From NCBI RefSeq assembly GCF_013249065.1, contig NZ_JABRWQ010000008.1, positions 62,001 through 126,000 of the forward strand: a stretch of DNA of 64,000 bases, written 5' to 3'. Below the pieces are notes generated by a model. That model saw nothing but the letters and a program-made list of their open reading frames with translations. It was not told the DNA's origin and searched no databases. This DNA is from Winogradskyella litoriviva. GTDB taxonomy: Bacteria; Bacteroidota; Bacteroidia; Flavobacteriales; Flavobacteriaceae. A program made the position numbers and the translations under genes. The first letter of the stretch is position 1. Each line of letters begins with the position of its first letter. Below, piece after piece: positions 1-8,749 of this stretch.

Positions 1-2154
1 ACCTGCAAATGCAACAGCAGTGCCATTAACCGTAATGCTATCGTTTACTTTAAATGTTTCGGTAATAGGTTGAAATTCTGGTTTAAATTTTGGACGTTTG
101 TATTCTTCAACTGATATGTAGGCGTAAGCCGATTTGTTAGAAAACATATCAATGGTAAAGTTACCAGTTAAGCCATCGTTTGGTAAAATAAATTCACCTT
201 GTACAGAACCGTATTCATTAGTTTTTAGTAGCAATTCACTAACCACTTCGCCATTTACATTTTTTAATCTAATTTTTGCGGCTTCATCTGCTGAGACTTC
301 TGTTTTTCCGTTAGTAGATTTAGTTGCTATACCTTTAAAATAAACAGTTTGTCCTGGTCTGTAAATACTACGATCTGTAAATAAAAAATTTCGGTATTGT
401 GTGTGGTTGCCATTATCATTGTTATATTTTCTATTAATGTAATAGTCACCAAAATAGCCGGTATCATCTTTGGATTTTACTTTTACTTCGACGTCTCTGT
501 AATAATTATCGTCTTTTTTAAACTTAAATTTACCATAGCGGTCGGTATTAAAAGATTTGGTTTTTCTGTTGTTATTACTGTTAATAATATAACTAACCTC
601 TACTTTAGCATCCACTTTGGGTTGTCCATTATGTCTATCTATTATTTGATATATATGGTCTTCGTTTTCATAACTTTCTACTAAAACTAAATCTGTAACT
701 TGTATGTGTGCTGCAGCAAAAACCTTTTCACTTTTATTGGTTTCTGCTTTTATAACGTATAAGCCATTTGCTAAATTTGGAAAAACAACTTCTGTACTAT
801 GCAGTTGAAAATCGCTTTCGGTTTTTAACGGGCGAGAAAAGGTTTCAACTGCCGTTAGTTTTTTGAAAAAAGCATCCTTTTCATCAGCTCTGTAGATGCT
901 TTCAAAACGTTGTAATTGTTTTTTTGAAACTTTATAAATTTTGAAATTTAATGCTTCAATGTTTTTATAATTTACTAAGATTTTTGATGGTAAATTAATG
1001 CCAATAAATTCTTCTGCTTGAAACTGTAAATACGGTTGTTCTATCTCTTCAATTAATACAGCACATTTTTGTGCGCCAATACTTTCTGGGTATTTAGATA
1101 TGGCAGAATTACAAATGGAAATAGCTTCTTTTAATTTCCATTGTTTTATAGTGTTCTCACTTTCGTCTTTGAGGCTATGATTAAACTGTTGTCCTTCATT
1201 TTTATAGACAGTTGCAATTTCATAATCATATAAAGTCGATAAATCGGAGTCTTTTAATGCAATAGATTTTGACTTTAAAGTTTCTACAAGTAAATCGTTT
1301 GCATTAGCAAATGTAGCGTGCTTTTTAACAAAGTTTAGACGTTCAATATCTACATCAACAAAAGCCTTTGTTGCTTTGCTGTGGCGATGGAATTTTATTA
1401 AATTCTTATAAATTTTTAGGGCATAACGTTCTAGTGATAACGTATCGTTAGAGGATAGTTCTGCATTAATAAAAATGGCACTATCTGCAATAAAATCTTC
1501 ATTATCTATGCTGAATTTATCTGCAGGTTGTGTGATGCTACTTTCTGGTGTTTTATAGAAGCTTAAGGCATTATAACTTAACAAATCAAATAAAGTAGGA
1601 CGATAGTCTTTAGAGTTTTCAGCTTCGTTTAGCAACATGCTATAGTTAGCGAGAGCTTCTTGTTGCAATAAAATTCCGTTTTCTAGTGAACGTTGGTAGT
1701 AGGTATGGATTTCGTTAAAAATAGTTTCTAAATCCCATGTTCTAAAATCATCACTAACCTTCTCTGTGGTTTTAGTTCTATTGTAGAATTTATAACGATT
1801 TTGCTGAAAATATTGCCAATACATTGTGGCTAATACATTTTCTAAAAGGTGTTTAGTGACTAGGTTTTTAGTGGCTTTAATTTCAGATTTAAAACGATTT
1901 ACAATAGTGAGTTGCGCATCTTCTTCTAGAATTAATTGGTATTTGCTTATGTGTAATAGAGCTTTAATCTTTTGCTGACTGTTTCCTGCTTTAGTGGCTT
2001 TTTTGTAAATGTCTTCAGCTACTTCTGAAGCACTTTTTGTTAGTCCTTCGTTTTCTAGTTTGCTAACTTCATTCCATTGATTTTCAAAATCATTTTGAGC
2101 AGTAGAGAATGAAGCAAAACAGACGAGCATAAATAGAGAGATATAGAGTTTCAT
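1..2154 (-). CDS. Alpha-2-macroglobulin-like protein (partial, C-terminus beyond left edge)
   Basis: The reading frame is open from the ATG at 2154 down to base 1, giving 718 codons with no stop, so the gene is cut by the window edge. It starts with a signal peptide (MKLYISLFMLVCFASFSTAQ), so the product is exported. The first ~430 residues are helical and repeat-like. From about residue 500 there are MG-type beta domains, including the MG2-like segments 'FTDRSIYRPGQTVYFKG' and 'LPNDGLTGNFTID'. Bacterial alpha-2-macroglobulins and the related very large Bacteroidota proteins of this type are periplasmic or surface-anchored and are thought to trap proteases or support the envelope. The thioester region, if present, lies outside the window, so protease-trap function cannot be judged. 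Its promoter region (2155-2291) is shared with the divergent TPR gene. Confidence 0.82.
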   Translation of the reverse strand, partial: MKLYISLFMLVCFASFSTAQNDFENQWNEVSKLENEGLTKSASEVAEDIYKKATKAGNSQQKIKALLHISKYQLILEEDAQLTIVNRFKSEIKATKNLVTKHLLENVLATMYWQYFQQNRYKFYNRTKTTEKVSDDFRTWDLETIFNEIHTYYQRSLENGILLQQEALANYSMLLNEAENSKDYRPTLFDLLSYNALSFYKTPESSITQPADKFSIDNEDFIADSAIFINAELSSNDTLSLERYALKIYKNLIKFHRHSKATKAFVDVDIERLNFVKKHATFANANDLLVETLKSKSIALKDSDLSTLYDYEIATVYKNEGQQFNHSLKDESENTIKQWKLKEAISICNSAISKYPESIGAQKCAVLIEEIEQPYLQFQAEEFIGINLPSKILVNYKNIEALNFKIYKVSKKQLQRFESIYRADEKDAFFKKLTAVETFSRPLKTESDFQLHSTEVVFPNLANGLYVIKAETNKSEKVFAAAHIQVTDLVLVESYENEDHIYQIIDRHNGQPKVDAKVEVSYIINSNNNRKTKSFNTDRYGKFKFKKDDNYYRDVEVKVKSKDDTGYFGDYYINRKYNNDNGNHTQYRNFLFTDRSIYRPGQTVYFKGIATKSTNGKTEVSADEAAKIRLKNVNGEVVSELLLKTNEYGSVQGEFILPNDGLTGNFTIDMFSNKSAYAYISVEEYKRPKFKPEFQPITETFKVNDSITVNGTAVAFAG

Positions 2155-2291
2155 GAAATTTTATATTTTTACCAAAATACCTTCAAAAGGCATTCCAAAA
2201 ACAGCCAAAATGAGTGTAAGGTTTATTTTGGTGAGTGAAGTTAACAATTTGTTGAGGATACCAAACGTTATTAAATTGTATTTTTGTTTAA

Positions 2292-3260
2292 ATGCTTCAT
2301 AATTATATGCTAAGAATTCTATTTGTATTAATGCTATCATCGGCTTGCTATGCACAAACCGCTATTGAGAATGCAGAATCGTTTATTGCTAAGAAAGAAT
2401 TTGTAAAGGCACAGAATGAAATGACCCAGTTTTTAAAATCTAACCCAAACGATTTAAAAGCTATTGAGGTTTTGGGAGACGCTTATGGTCATCAAAAAAA
2501 ATGGGATGATGCTATTGCGCAATATCAAAAATTGAAGCAAAAACGACCAGAAAACGCCAATTATCAATATAAATATGGAGGTGCTTTAGGTATGAAGGCT
2601 TTAAGTATAAGTAAACTAAAAGCGTTGACTATTATTGGCGATGTAAAAGACGCATTTTTAAAAGCTGCCCATTTAGACCCAAACCATATTGAAGCGCGTT
2701 GGGCTTTGGTGGAGTTATATGTGTCATTACCAGCAATTGTGGGAGGAAGTAATGCAAAAGCCTTAAACTATGCACAGCAATTACAAGAATTGTCTAAAGT
2801 AGATGGTTATTTGGCAAAAGGGTATGTTTACGAGTATGATGATGAACCAGAGCTTGCCGAAAAATATTACAGATTGGCCATTAAAGTTGGAGGTTCTGTA
2901 ACCTGTTATGAGAAGTTAACTAATTTCTATGAAGGACAAGAGCAACCAGAAAAAGCGATAGGGAATCTAGAAGAGGCAAAAGACAAACACCAGAGAAATG
3001 CAATGCATTATCAAATAGGTAAAGTTTGCGCAGATTATAATATTCAGTTAGATAAAGGCGAATCTATGTTAAGAGTGTACCTAGAAAATCATTCTACAAA
3101 AGATGGTGTGCCAAAAGAATGGGCTTATTATAGGTTAGCACAAATTTATAAGCACAAAAACAATAAACAGGAAGCATTACAGTGGATTAATAAAGCCATT
3201 AGTGGATTGCCTAATATTGAGGTGTTTAAGGAGGAGAAGACTACGATTACTAATCTCTAG
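2292..3260 (+). CDS. Exported tetratricopeptide-repeat protein
   Basis: A 322-residue protein with an N-terminal signal peptide ending around 'SSACYAQ', followed by TPR-type helical repeats. Recognisable units include 'LKAIEVLGDAYGHQKKWDDAIAQYQKLKQ' (split over residues ~50-80) and C-terminal ones such as 'YYRLAIKVGG' and 'AYYRLAQIYKHKNNKQEAL'. TPR proteins are scaffolds, and no enzymatic motif is visible. The start is uncertain. A -7 like box TATTTTTG (2279-2286) ends 5 nt before the ATG at 2292, which would make that start nearly leaderless. The internal ATG at 2307 (MLRILFVLML) gives a more ordinary signal peptide. It is divergent from the alpha-2-macroglobulin gene and ends 119 bp before the TetR gene. 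I see no specific functional link to either. Confidence 0.8.
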   Translation: MLHNYMLRILFVLMLSSACYAQTAIENAESFIAKKEFVKAQNEMTQFLKSNPNDLKAIEVLGDAYGHQKKWDDAIAQYQKLKQKRPENANYQYKYGGALGMKALSISKLKALTIIGDVKDAFLKAAHLDPNHIEARWALVELYVSLPAIVGGSNAKALNYAQQLQELSKVDGYLAKGYVYEYDDEPELAEKYYRLAIKVGGSVTCYEKLTNFYEGQEQPEKAIGNLEEAKDKHQRNAMHYQIGKVCADYNIQLDKGESMLRVYLENHSTKDGVPKEWAYYRLAQIYKHKNNKQEALQWINKAISGLPNIEVFKEEKTTITNL

Positions 3261-3338
3261 AAATCAATATATTTTTTAATTACAGGTCAATTATTTCAGT
3301 TTTTTTGAAGTAATAAATTTTTGTTAATTATTTAAAAT

Positions 3339-3361
3339 TAATAGTAATACTATTATATTTG
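3339..3361 (+). promoter_or_regulatory. Promoter with overlapping palindromic operator for the tetR-ABC-hlyD-tolC operon
   Basis: TATATTTG at 3354-3361 matches the Bacteroidota -7 consensus TAnnTTTG. A 17-bp palindrome, TAATAGT-AAT-ACTATTA (3339-3355), abuts and overlaps this box by two bases. That is the usual geometry of a TetR-family autorepressor site. No TTG -33 box is found at the expected 17-19 nt spacing. Binding is inferred, not shown. Confidence 0.5.
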
Positions 3362-3379
3362 CAATCAAAATAATTAATA

Positions 3380-4054
3380 ATGATAAATTTACTTTCAAAT
3401 TTAAAAATTTCGGTTCCAGATAAAATCTATTTAAAAGACCCAGAATCTTCAAAATTGGGTAAACGAATTATTGAACATAGTATTCTGTTAATAGATGACA
3501 TAGGCTTTGATAGTTTTACATTTAAGAAATTAGGAGTAAAAATAGGCTCTAATGAAAGTTCTATTTATCGCTATTTTGAAAGCAAACATAAACTCCTTTT
3601 ATATCTCACATCTTGGTATTGGGCTTGGGTAGAATACCAATTGGTTTTTGCCACATTTAACATGCCTAATCCTAAAGAACAATTATTTAAGGCTATTGAG
3701 GTGGTAACTAAAACAATTAAGGAGGACGTTACTTTTTCTCATATAAACGAAGTGGTTTTAAACAGAATTATAATCAACGAATATTCAAAATCGTATTTAA
3801 CAAAGGAAGTCGATAGTGAAAATAAGGAAGGGTATTTTGTAGTTTATAAACGGCTTATTAAGCGTTTAAGAGATATGATTATTAACATCAATCCTAACTA
3901 TAAATTTGCGCTAAGTTTAGCAAGTACTATAGTTGAAGGTGCATTACATCAGCATTTTTTAAAAGAGCACTTTATTTCAATAACCGATTGTAATTACGAT
4001 GTTACGCCTACAGACTTTTTTAAAGAACTCACCATTAATGCTATTAGTAATTAG
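3380..4054 (+). CDS. TetR/AcrR-family transcriptional regulator
   Basis: A 224-residue protein. Residues ~25-70 form a TetR-type DNA-binding domain: 'IIEHSILLIDDIGFDSFTF' then 'KLGVKIGSNESSIYRYFES', with the diagnostic helix-turn-helix end 'YRYFESKHKLL'. The C-terminal ligand domain is not assignable to a known ligand. It is the first gene of a four-gene operon (5-nt gap to the ABC gene) and has a palindrome over its promoter at 3339-3355. A role as local repressor of the export system is therefore the simplest inference. Unlike many TetR proteins, the HTH starts about 20 residues into the protein rather than at the extreme N-terminus. Confidence 0.85.
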   Translation: MINLLSNLKISVPDKIYLKDPESSKLGKRIIEHSILLIDDIGFDSFTFKKLGVKIGSNESSIYRYFESKHKLLLYLTSWYWAWVEYQLVFATFNMPNPKEQLFKAIEVVTKTIKEDVTFSHINEVVLNRIIINEYSKSYLTKEVDSENKEGYFVVYKRLIKRLRDMIININPNYKFALSLASTIVEGALHQHFLKEHFISITDCNYDVTPTDFFKELTINAISN

Positions 4055-4059
4055 ATATT

Positions 4060-5718
4060 ATGAATAATAAAGAAATTATGTCACCTTGGCAACGGTTAGT
4101 TGGTCTTTTAAAACTTGAGAAAAGAGATGTATTACAAGTTGTTTATTACGCTATTTTTTCTGGTATTTTAGCATTGACGCTTCCATTGGGTATTCAAGCA
4201 ATAATTAATCTTTTGCAGAGTGCGCAAGTAAGTACATCATGGATTGTTTTAGTAGTTTTGGTAACGATTGGAGTAGCCTTTGTTGGCATACTTCAACTAA
4301 TGCAAATGCGTATAATAGAAACCATTCAACAACGCATTTTTACTAGAGCTTCTTTTGAGTTTACTTACCGTTTTCCTAAAATGAAAATGAATGAGTTACG
4401 CAATAATTATCCACCAGAGTTAGCCAATCGTTTTTTTGATACTTTAAATATACAGAAAGGATTATCTAAAATATTAGTTGATATTCCAGCTGCAATATTA
4501 CAGATAGTTTTTTCATTGATTCTACTCTCATTTTATCATCCGTTTTTTATTGCCTTTGGTGTTTTGTTATTATTGTTAATTTACATTGTATTTAAGTTTA
4601 CCGCGCAAAAAGGTATGGAAACTAGCCTAATGGAATCTAAGCATAAGTACAAAGTGGCTCATTGGATACAAGAAGTTGCGAGAGCTGTTGTAAGCTTTAA
4701 ACTATCTGGAAAAACAACACTTGCCATAAATAAAAATGACGAATTAGTTAATAAATATTTAATTGCGAGAGAAAGCCATTTCAGTATTCTAGTTATTCAG
4801 TTTATTCAAATGATTGGCTTTAAAGTTTTAGTAACTGCAGGACTATTGCTAATTGGAGGATTACTGGTTTTAAACCAAGAAATGAATATTGGGCAATTTG
4901 TTGCCGCAGAGATTATAATATTATTAGTTATTGCATCTGTAGAAAAGTTGATTCTGGGGTTAGAATCTTTTTATGACGTACTGACTTCATTAGAAAAAAT
5001 GGGACAGATTGTAGATAAAGATTTAGAAAATCAAGAAGGTGAAAAACCAATGTTTAAAGACGATTTTAGCGTAGAATTAGATAATGTAACTTATAAAGTA
5101 CCAGAAAAAGAAGATGCAATAATTAAAAATGTTTCCTTAACTATTAAACCAAAAAGTAGGCTTCTTATAAAAGGCGAAAGTGGCTCTGGTAAATCTAGTT
5201 TATTACGCTTAATTGGTGGTGTTCTAGCTCCTACTAAAGGCAAAGTTTACCTAGATAAGTTTATGCTAAGTAATATTAACTTAAATCATTATCGGTCTAA
5301 TTTGGGCATGTCCTTAATAGACGAAACTCCTTTTGAAGGAACCATAAGAGAAAACATAACATTTGGCAATAAAGATATTTCAGATGAGCAATTAATGTGG
5401 GCAATTGAAAACGTTGGCTTGTTTCAATTTGTAAAAGAATCTCCTCAAGGGTTAAATACCATCTTATATCCTGAAGGCAGACAAATATCCTTTACTATAG
5501 CCAAGAAAATTGTATTAGCAAGGGCTATTGTGAGTAAACCAAAAGTGCTGATTTTGGAAGATCCTTTAGATCATTTTGAAACACATGAGGTAAAAAGAAT
5601 CATTTCATTTTTAACAAATAAAAGTAATTCTTGGGCATTAGTGGTTGTAAGTAGAGCAAACGATTGGACGCAAAGTTGTACACAAGTAGTAACGCTTAAA
5701 AAAGGCGAAATCATTTAA
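4060..5718 (+). CDS. ABC transporter, fused membrane and ATPase domains; ATPase motifs degenerate
   Basis: A 552-residue half-transporter. Residues ~20-310 carry about six membrane segments (for example 'VVYYAIFSGILALTLPLGIQ'), and residues ~330-552 form the nucleotide-binding domain. Walker A is intact (GESGSGKSS, ~371-379). The other motifs are not. The Q-loop glutamine is replaced (SLIDETPFEGTIREN). The LSGGQ signature reads ISFTI before AKKIVLARA. Walker B ends LILEDP rather than LLDEA. The H-loop histidine is replaced by serine (VVVSRANDW). There is no N-terminal C39 peptidase domain. It is operonic with HlyD and TolC partners, so it should be the inner-membrane motor of a tripartite exporter. 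Whether it hydrolyses ATP in the normal way is questionable. Substrate unknown. Confidence 0.85.
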   Translation: MNNKEIMSPWQRLVGLLKLEKRDVLQVVYYAIFSGILALTLPLGIQAIINLLQSAQVSTSWIVLVVLVTIGVAFVGILQLMQMRIIETIQQRIFTRASFEFTYRFPKMKMNELRNNYPPELANRFFDTLNIQKGLSKILVDIPAAILQIVFSLILLSFYHPFFIAFGVLLLLLIYIVFKFTAQKGMETSLMESKHKYKVAHWIQEVARAVVSFKLSGKTTLAINKNDELVNKYLIARESHFSILVIQFIQMIGFKVLVTAGLLLIGGLLVLNQEMNIGQFVAAEIIILLVIASVEKLILGLESFYDVLTSLEKMGQIVDKDLENQEGEKPMFKDDFSVELDNVTYKVPEKEDAIIKNVSLTIKPKSRLLIKGESGSGKSSLLRLIGGVLAPTKGKVYLDKFMLSNINLNHYRSNLGMSLIDETPFEGTIRENITFGNKDISDEQLMWAIENVGLFQFVKESPQGLNTILYPEGRQISFTIAKKIVLARAIVSKPKVLILEDPLDHFETHEVKRIISFLTNKSNSWALVVVSRANDWTQSCTQVVTLKKGEII

Positions 5719-5732
5719 AAAAAGAACTCACC

Positions 5733-7082
5733 ATGTTAAATATATCAAATAATCAATTAAATAAATCGGTTAACCTCAGTGAGTACAAATCTGGTAAGCG
5801 TGTTTTTCACGAGCGTTATTATAAACATTTTAATAGGTTTTTACTCGTGTTTGCAATTATTGGTATTATCATTTTATTCTTGCCTTGGACACAGAATATC
5901 ACCAGCAGAGGAAATGTAACCACATTAACACCAGATCAGAGACCACAAACAATACAATCACCAATTCCAGGTAGAATAGAGCAATGGTTTGTCCGCGAAG
6001 GTGATTTTGTGTCTAAAGGTGATACCATTATGCAAATCTCTGAAATTAAAAGCGAGTATTTTGACCCTAATTTAGTGGAGCGCACAGCGAGTCAACGCAA
6101 TGCAAAAGCCCAATCCGTTAGTTCTTATGGCGAAAAAGTAAAAGCCCTAAACCGACAAATTAGTGCATTGTCTAATGAGCGCAATTTAAAATTACAGCAA
6201 GCAAAAAATAAGTTGATACAATCTAGATACAAAGTACAAAGCGATAGTATAGATTTAGAAGCAGCAATAACAAATAAGCAAATTGCCCAACTGCAGTTTG
6301 ATAGAACTGTAACATTGCAAGCTGAAGGTTTTAAAGCAACCAAAGATGTTGAAGACAAACGTTTAAAACTACAAGAAACTGAAGCTAAATTAATCTCGCA
6401 AGAGAATAAATTATTAGCAAGTAAAAATGAAGTAATTAATGCACAGGTAGAAATATCTAGAGTTAATGCAGCCTATGCAGATAAGATATCTAAAGCACAG
6501 AGTGACAAGTATACAGCGCAATCTAGCCAATTTGATACTGAGGCTCAAGTTTCAAAATTAGACAATCAGTATTCCAATTATCAACTAAGAAATGATTTAC
6601 GTTTTATAAAAGCACCTTTTGATGGCTACGTTAATAAAGCTATACGAGGAGGTGTTGGCCAAACTTTTAAAGAGGGTGAGGCTCTCGTTGGCATGATGCC
6701 AGCAAAAGTAGATTTAGCAGTAGAAACTTTTGTAGAGCCAATTGATTTACCATTGATTAATATAGGAGAAAAAGTACGTGTACAGTTTGATGGTTGGCCA
6801 GCAATAGTTTTTAGTGGTTGGCCAGATATAACCTATGGTACTTATGGCGCAAAAGTGGTGGCTATAGAGAACTTTATAAGCGACAATGGTAAGTTTAGAG
6901 TGCTTTTGGCACCAGATGAAGAAATCTATAAATGGCCTAAAGAGATTAGAGCAGGTTCTGGTGCTTATACCATGGCCTTACTAGAAGATGTGCCTATTTG
7001 GTTTGAGTTATGGCGAAAACTTAATGGTTTTCCTCCTAATTATTATCAACCAAAAAATCAAACTAATTCTAAAAAGAAATAA
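5733..7082 (+). CDS. HlyD-family periplasmic adaptor (membrane fusion protein)
   Basis: A 449-residue protein with a cytoplasmic N-terminus, one membrane anchor (FLLVFAIIGIIILFLPW, ~37-53), a lipoyl/barrel-sandwich half-motif just after it ('IQSPIPGRIEQWFVREGDFV'), a long coiled-coil hairpin (~110-290) and the second half-motif 'FIKAPFDGYVNKAIRGGVG' near residue 295. This order is that of HlyD/EmrA adaptors that bridge an inner-membrane pump and TolC. It sits 14 nt after the ABC gene and 3 nt before the TolC gene, so the three are very likely co-translated as one exporter. Confidence 0.88.
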   Translation: MLNISNNQLNKSVNLSEYKSGKRVFHERYYKHFNRFLLVFAIIGIIILFLPWTQNITSRGNVTTLTPDQRPQTIQSPIPGRIEQWFVREGDFVSKGDTIMQISEIKSEYFDPNLVERTASQRNAKAQSVSSYGEKVKALNRQISALSNERNLKLQQAKNKLIQSRYKVQSDSIDLEAAITNKQIAQLQFDRTVTLQAEGFKATKDVEDKRLKLQETEAKLISQENKLLASKNEVINAQVEISRVNAAYADKISKAQSDKYTAQSSQFDTEAQVSKLDNQYSNYQLRNDLRFIKAPFDGYVNKAIRGGVGQTFKEGEALVGMMPAKVDLAVETFVEPIDLPLINIGEKVRVQFDGWPAIVFSGWPDITYGTYGAKVVAIENFISDNGKFRVLLAPDEEIYKWPKEIRAGSGAYTMALLEDVPIWFELWRKLNGFPPNYYQPKNQTNSKKK

Positions 7083-7085
7083 GGA

Positions 7086-8489
7086 ATGCGTTTTATTATA
7101 GCAATTATATTTTTAAGTTTTGGAGTGATTGGTTATGCTCAAACCAATGATTTGTCAAATGTTTTAAGATTTGATGAATATCTTGGTTTTGTAAAGAAAT
7201 TTCATCCTATTGTAAAACAAGCCCAATTAGTTATTGATGAAAGTCAAGCAAAATTATTAAAATCTCGAGGTGCTTTTGATCCAAAATTTGAAGTAGATTA
7301 TAACCGTAAGAAATTTAAGAATACCGAATATTACGATAAGCTCAACGGTACATTCAAAATTCCCACTTGGTTTGGTATAGAAATAAAAGCTGCCTTCGAA
7401 GAAAATTCTGGACAATATCTAAATCCAGAAGCCTTTGTGCCAGATGATGGACTGTATAGTGCAGGTTTATCAGTGCCTTTGGGTCAAGGGTTACTGATTA
7501 ATAACAGAATGGCTTCATTAAAACAGGCCAAATTATTTAGAGAACAAGCTAAGGTTGATCGAGATATATACGTTAATAATATTTTGTTTGAAGCGTCTCT
7601 GGTTTATTTTAAATGGCTGAAAGCTTATAATGAATTCTTATTATTTGAGGCTATTTTAAAGAATGCAGAACAACGTTTTTTAGGAGTTAAAAAGGGAGTA
7701 GAAGTTGGCGAAAATGCAAAAATTGATGCAACCGAGGCGCGCATTGCTGTAAATAATAGAAAATTGGGCTTAGAACAGTCTAAAGTAAAGTTAATGAAGG
7801 CTGCTTTAGAATTGTCTAATTTTTTATGGTTAGAAAATAATATTCCGGTAGAATTACAGCCTAATATAATTCCAGATGTGAATTCAGAACCTATTGTAGA
7901 TGCTACTTTTTCTATCAATCAATTACAAAGTGATACTTCGTTTTTAGAGTCGCATCCAAAGATGATGTCTTTAGATTATAAATTACAAGGTTTGGAAGTT
8001 GATACACGATTAAAAGCAAATAAATTATTGCCAAAAATAAATGTAGAATATAATTTTTTATCAGAAACACCAGAAACGGCAAGGACTTTTAATACAGGTG
8101 AGTACAAAAGTGGGTTAAATGTGAGTTTTCCATTGTTTCTTAGAAAGGAAAGAGGAGATTTAAAATTGGCAAAATTAAAATTACAAGACACGGAATTTGA
8201 AAGAGATGCTACACGTGTTAATCTTCAAAATAAAATAAGGGCCTTAAAACAAGAGTTAGATTCCTATAATAAACAAAATGAAATTACCACCGAAATGGTA
8301 TCAGATTATGAGCTGATGTTACAGGCTGAAGAACGTAAATTTCAACTAGGAGAAAGTTCTTTGTTTTTAGTAAATTCAAGAGAATCAAAATTTATTGATG
8401 GACAATTAAAAGCCATTGAAGTTCAAAATAAGTTCTTTAATACAAAAGCAAAACTGTTTAATAGTTTGGCTTTAAACCCTGAACTTTAG
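7086..8489 (+). CDS. TolC-family outer-membrane efflux protein
   Basis: A 467-residue protein with a signal peptide (MRFIIAIIFLSFGVIGYAQ). Its periodic long helices with Ala/Leu heptads and central segments such as 'FEASLVYFKWLKAYNEF' and 'GVEVGENAKIDATEARIAV' are typical of the outer-membrane efflux protein repeat. TolC proteins trimerise into an outer-membrane channel and periplasmic tunnel. It is the last gene of the TetR-ABC-HlyD-TolC operon. The following 260 bp contain several inverted repeats before mpl. Substrate specificity cannot be inferred from this gene. Confidence 0.87.
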   Translation: MRFIIAIIFLSFGVIGYAQTNDLSNVLRFDEYLGFVKKFHPIVKQAQLVIDESQAKLLKSRGAFDPKFEVDYNRKKFKNTEYYDKLNGTFKIPTWFGIEIKAAFEENSGQYLNPEAFVPDDGLYSAGLSVPLGQGLLINNRMASLKQAKLFREQAKVDRDIYVNNILFEASLVYFKWLKAYNEFLLFEAILKNAEQRFLGVKKGVEVGENAKIDATEARIAVNNRKLGLEQSKVKLMKAALELSNFLWLENNIPVELQPNIIPDVNSEPIVDATFSINQLQSDTSFLESHPKMMSLDYKLQGLEVDTRLKANKLLPKINVEYNFLSETPETARTFNTGEYKSGLNVSFPLFLRKERGDLKLAKLKLQDTEFERDATRVNLQNKIRALKQELDSYNKQNEITTEMVSDYELMLQAEERKFQLGESSLFLVNSRESKFIDGQLKAIEVQNKFFNTKAKLFNSLALNPEL

Positions 8490-8523
8490 CTTCATAAAAA
8501 TAGTTCATCGATGTTAGGTTGTT

Positions 8524-8657
8524 TATAGTTGAAGCGCAATTTTATATGAGTTTTTATAACATTAGTTGGTCACTTTTTTCATTATAAGATTACAATCATA
8601 TCTTATACATAGACGAGGTTAATATTCTTTATAAAAACTCTATTTTTTTCAACTATA
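8524..8657. repeat. Nested inverted repeat between tolC and mpl
   Basis: The left arm TATAGTTGAA (8524-8533) and GAGTTTTTATAA (8548-8559) reappear as the reverse complement at TTATAAAAACTC (8629-8640) and TTCAACTATA (8648-8657). The loop contains a second small stem, ATAAGAT/ATCTTAT (8584-8605 region). RNA from either strand could fold into a branched stem. There is no strong T-run directly after the stem, so it is not a classic terminator. Confidence 0.55.
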
Positions 8658-8676
8658 GAATTCATTCTATCTTACG

Positions 8677-8704
8677 ATGAGGTAAACTTGCAAGTTCTTC
8701 TCAT
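8677..8704. promoter_or_regulatory. 28-bp near-perfect palindrome upstream of mpl
   Basis: Centred on ACTTGCAAGT (8686-8695), with outer arms ATGAG (8677-8681) and CTCAT (8700-8704). Of the 14 position pairs, 12 are Watson-Crick, one is G-T and one is a mismatch. It ends 16 nt before a -7 like box TATTTTTA (8721-8728) and 45 nt before the mpl start. Position and symmetry suit a dimeric regulator, but the regulator is unknown. Confidence 0.45.
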
Positions 8705-8749
8705 TTCAAAAAACTTATAGTATTTTTACAGTACATATTTTAGGTAACA

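Noticed and set aside
134..684. Two short plus-strand open frames (134-343 and 397-684)
   Set aside because: They lie antisense within the long alpha-2-macroglobulin reading frame, have no family-like sequence and are best seen as shadows.
2161..2355. 64-codon minus-strand frame between the alpha-2-macroglobulin and TPR genes
   Set aside because: It covers the promoter region of both genes and the TPR start; composition is that of AT-rich noncoding DNA.
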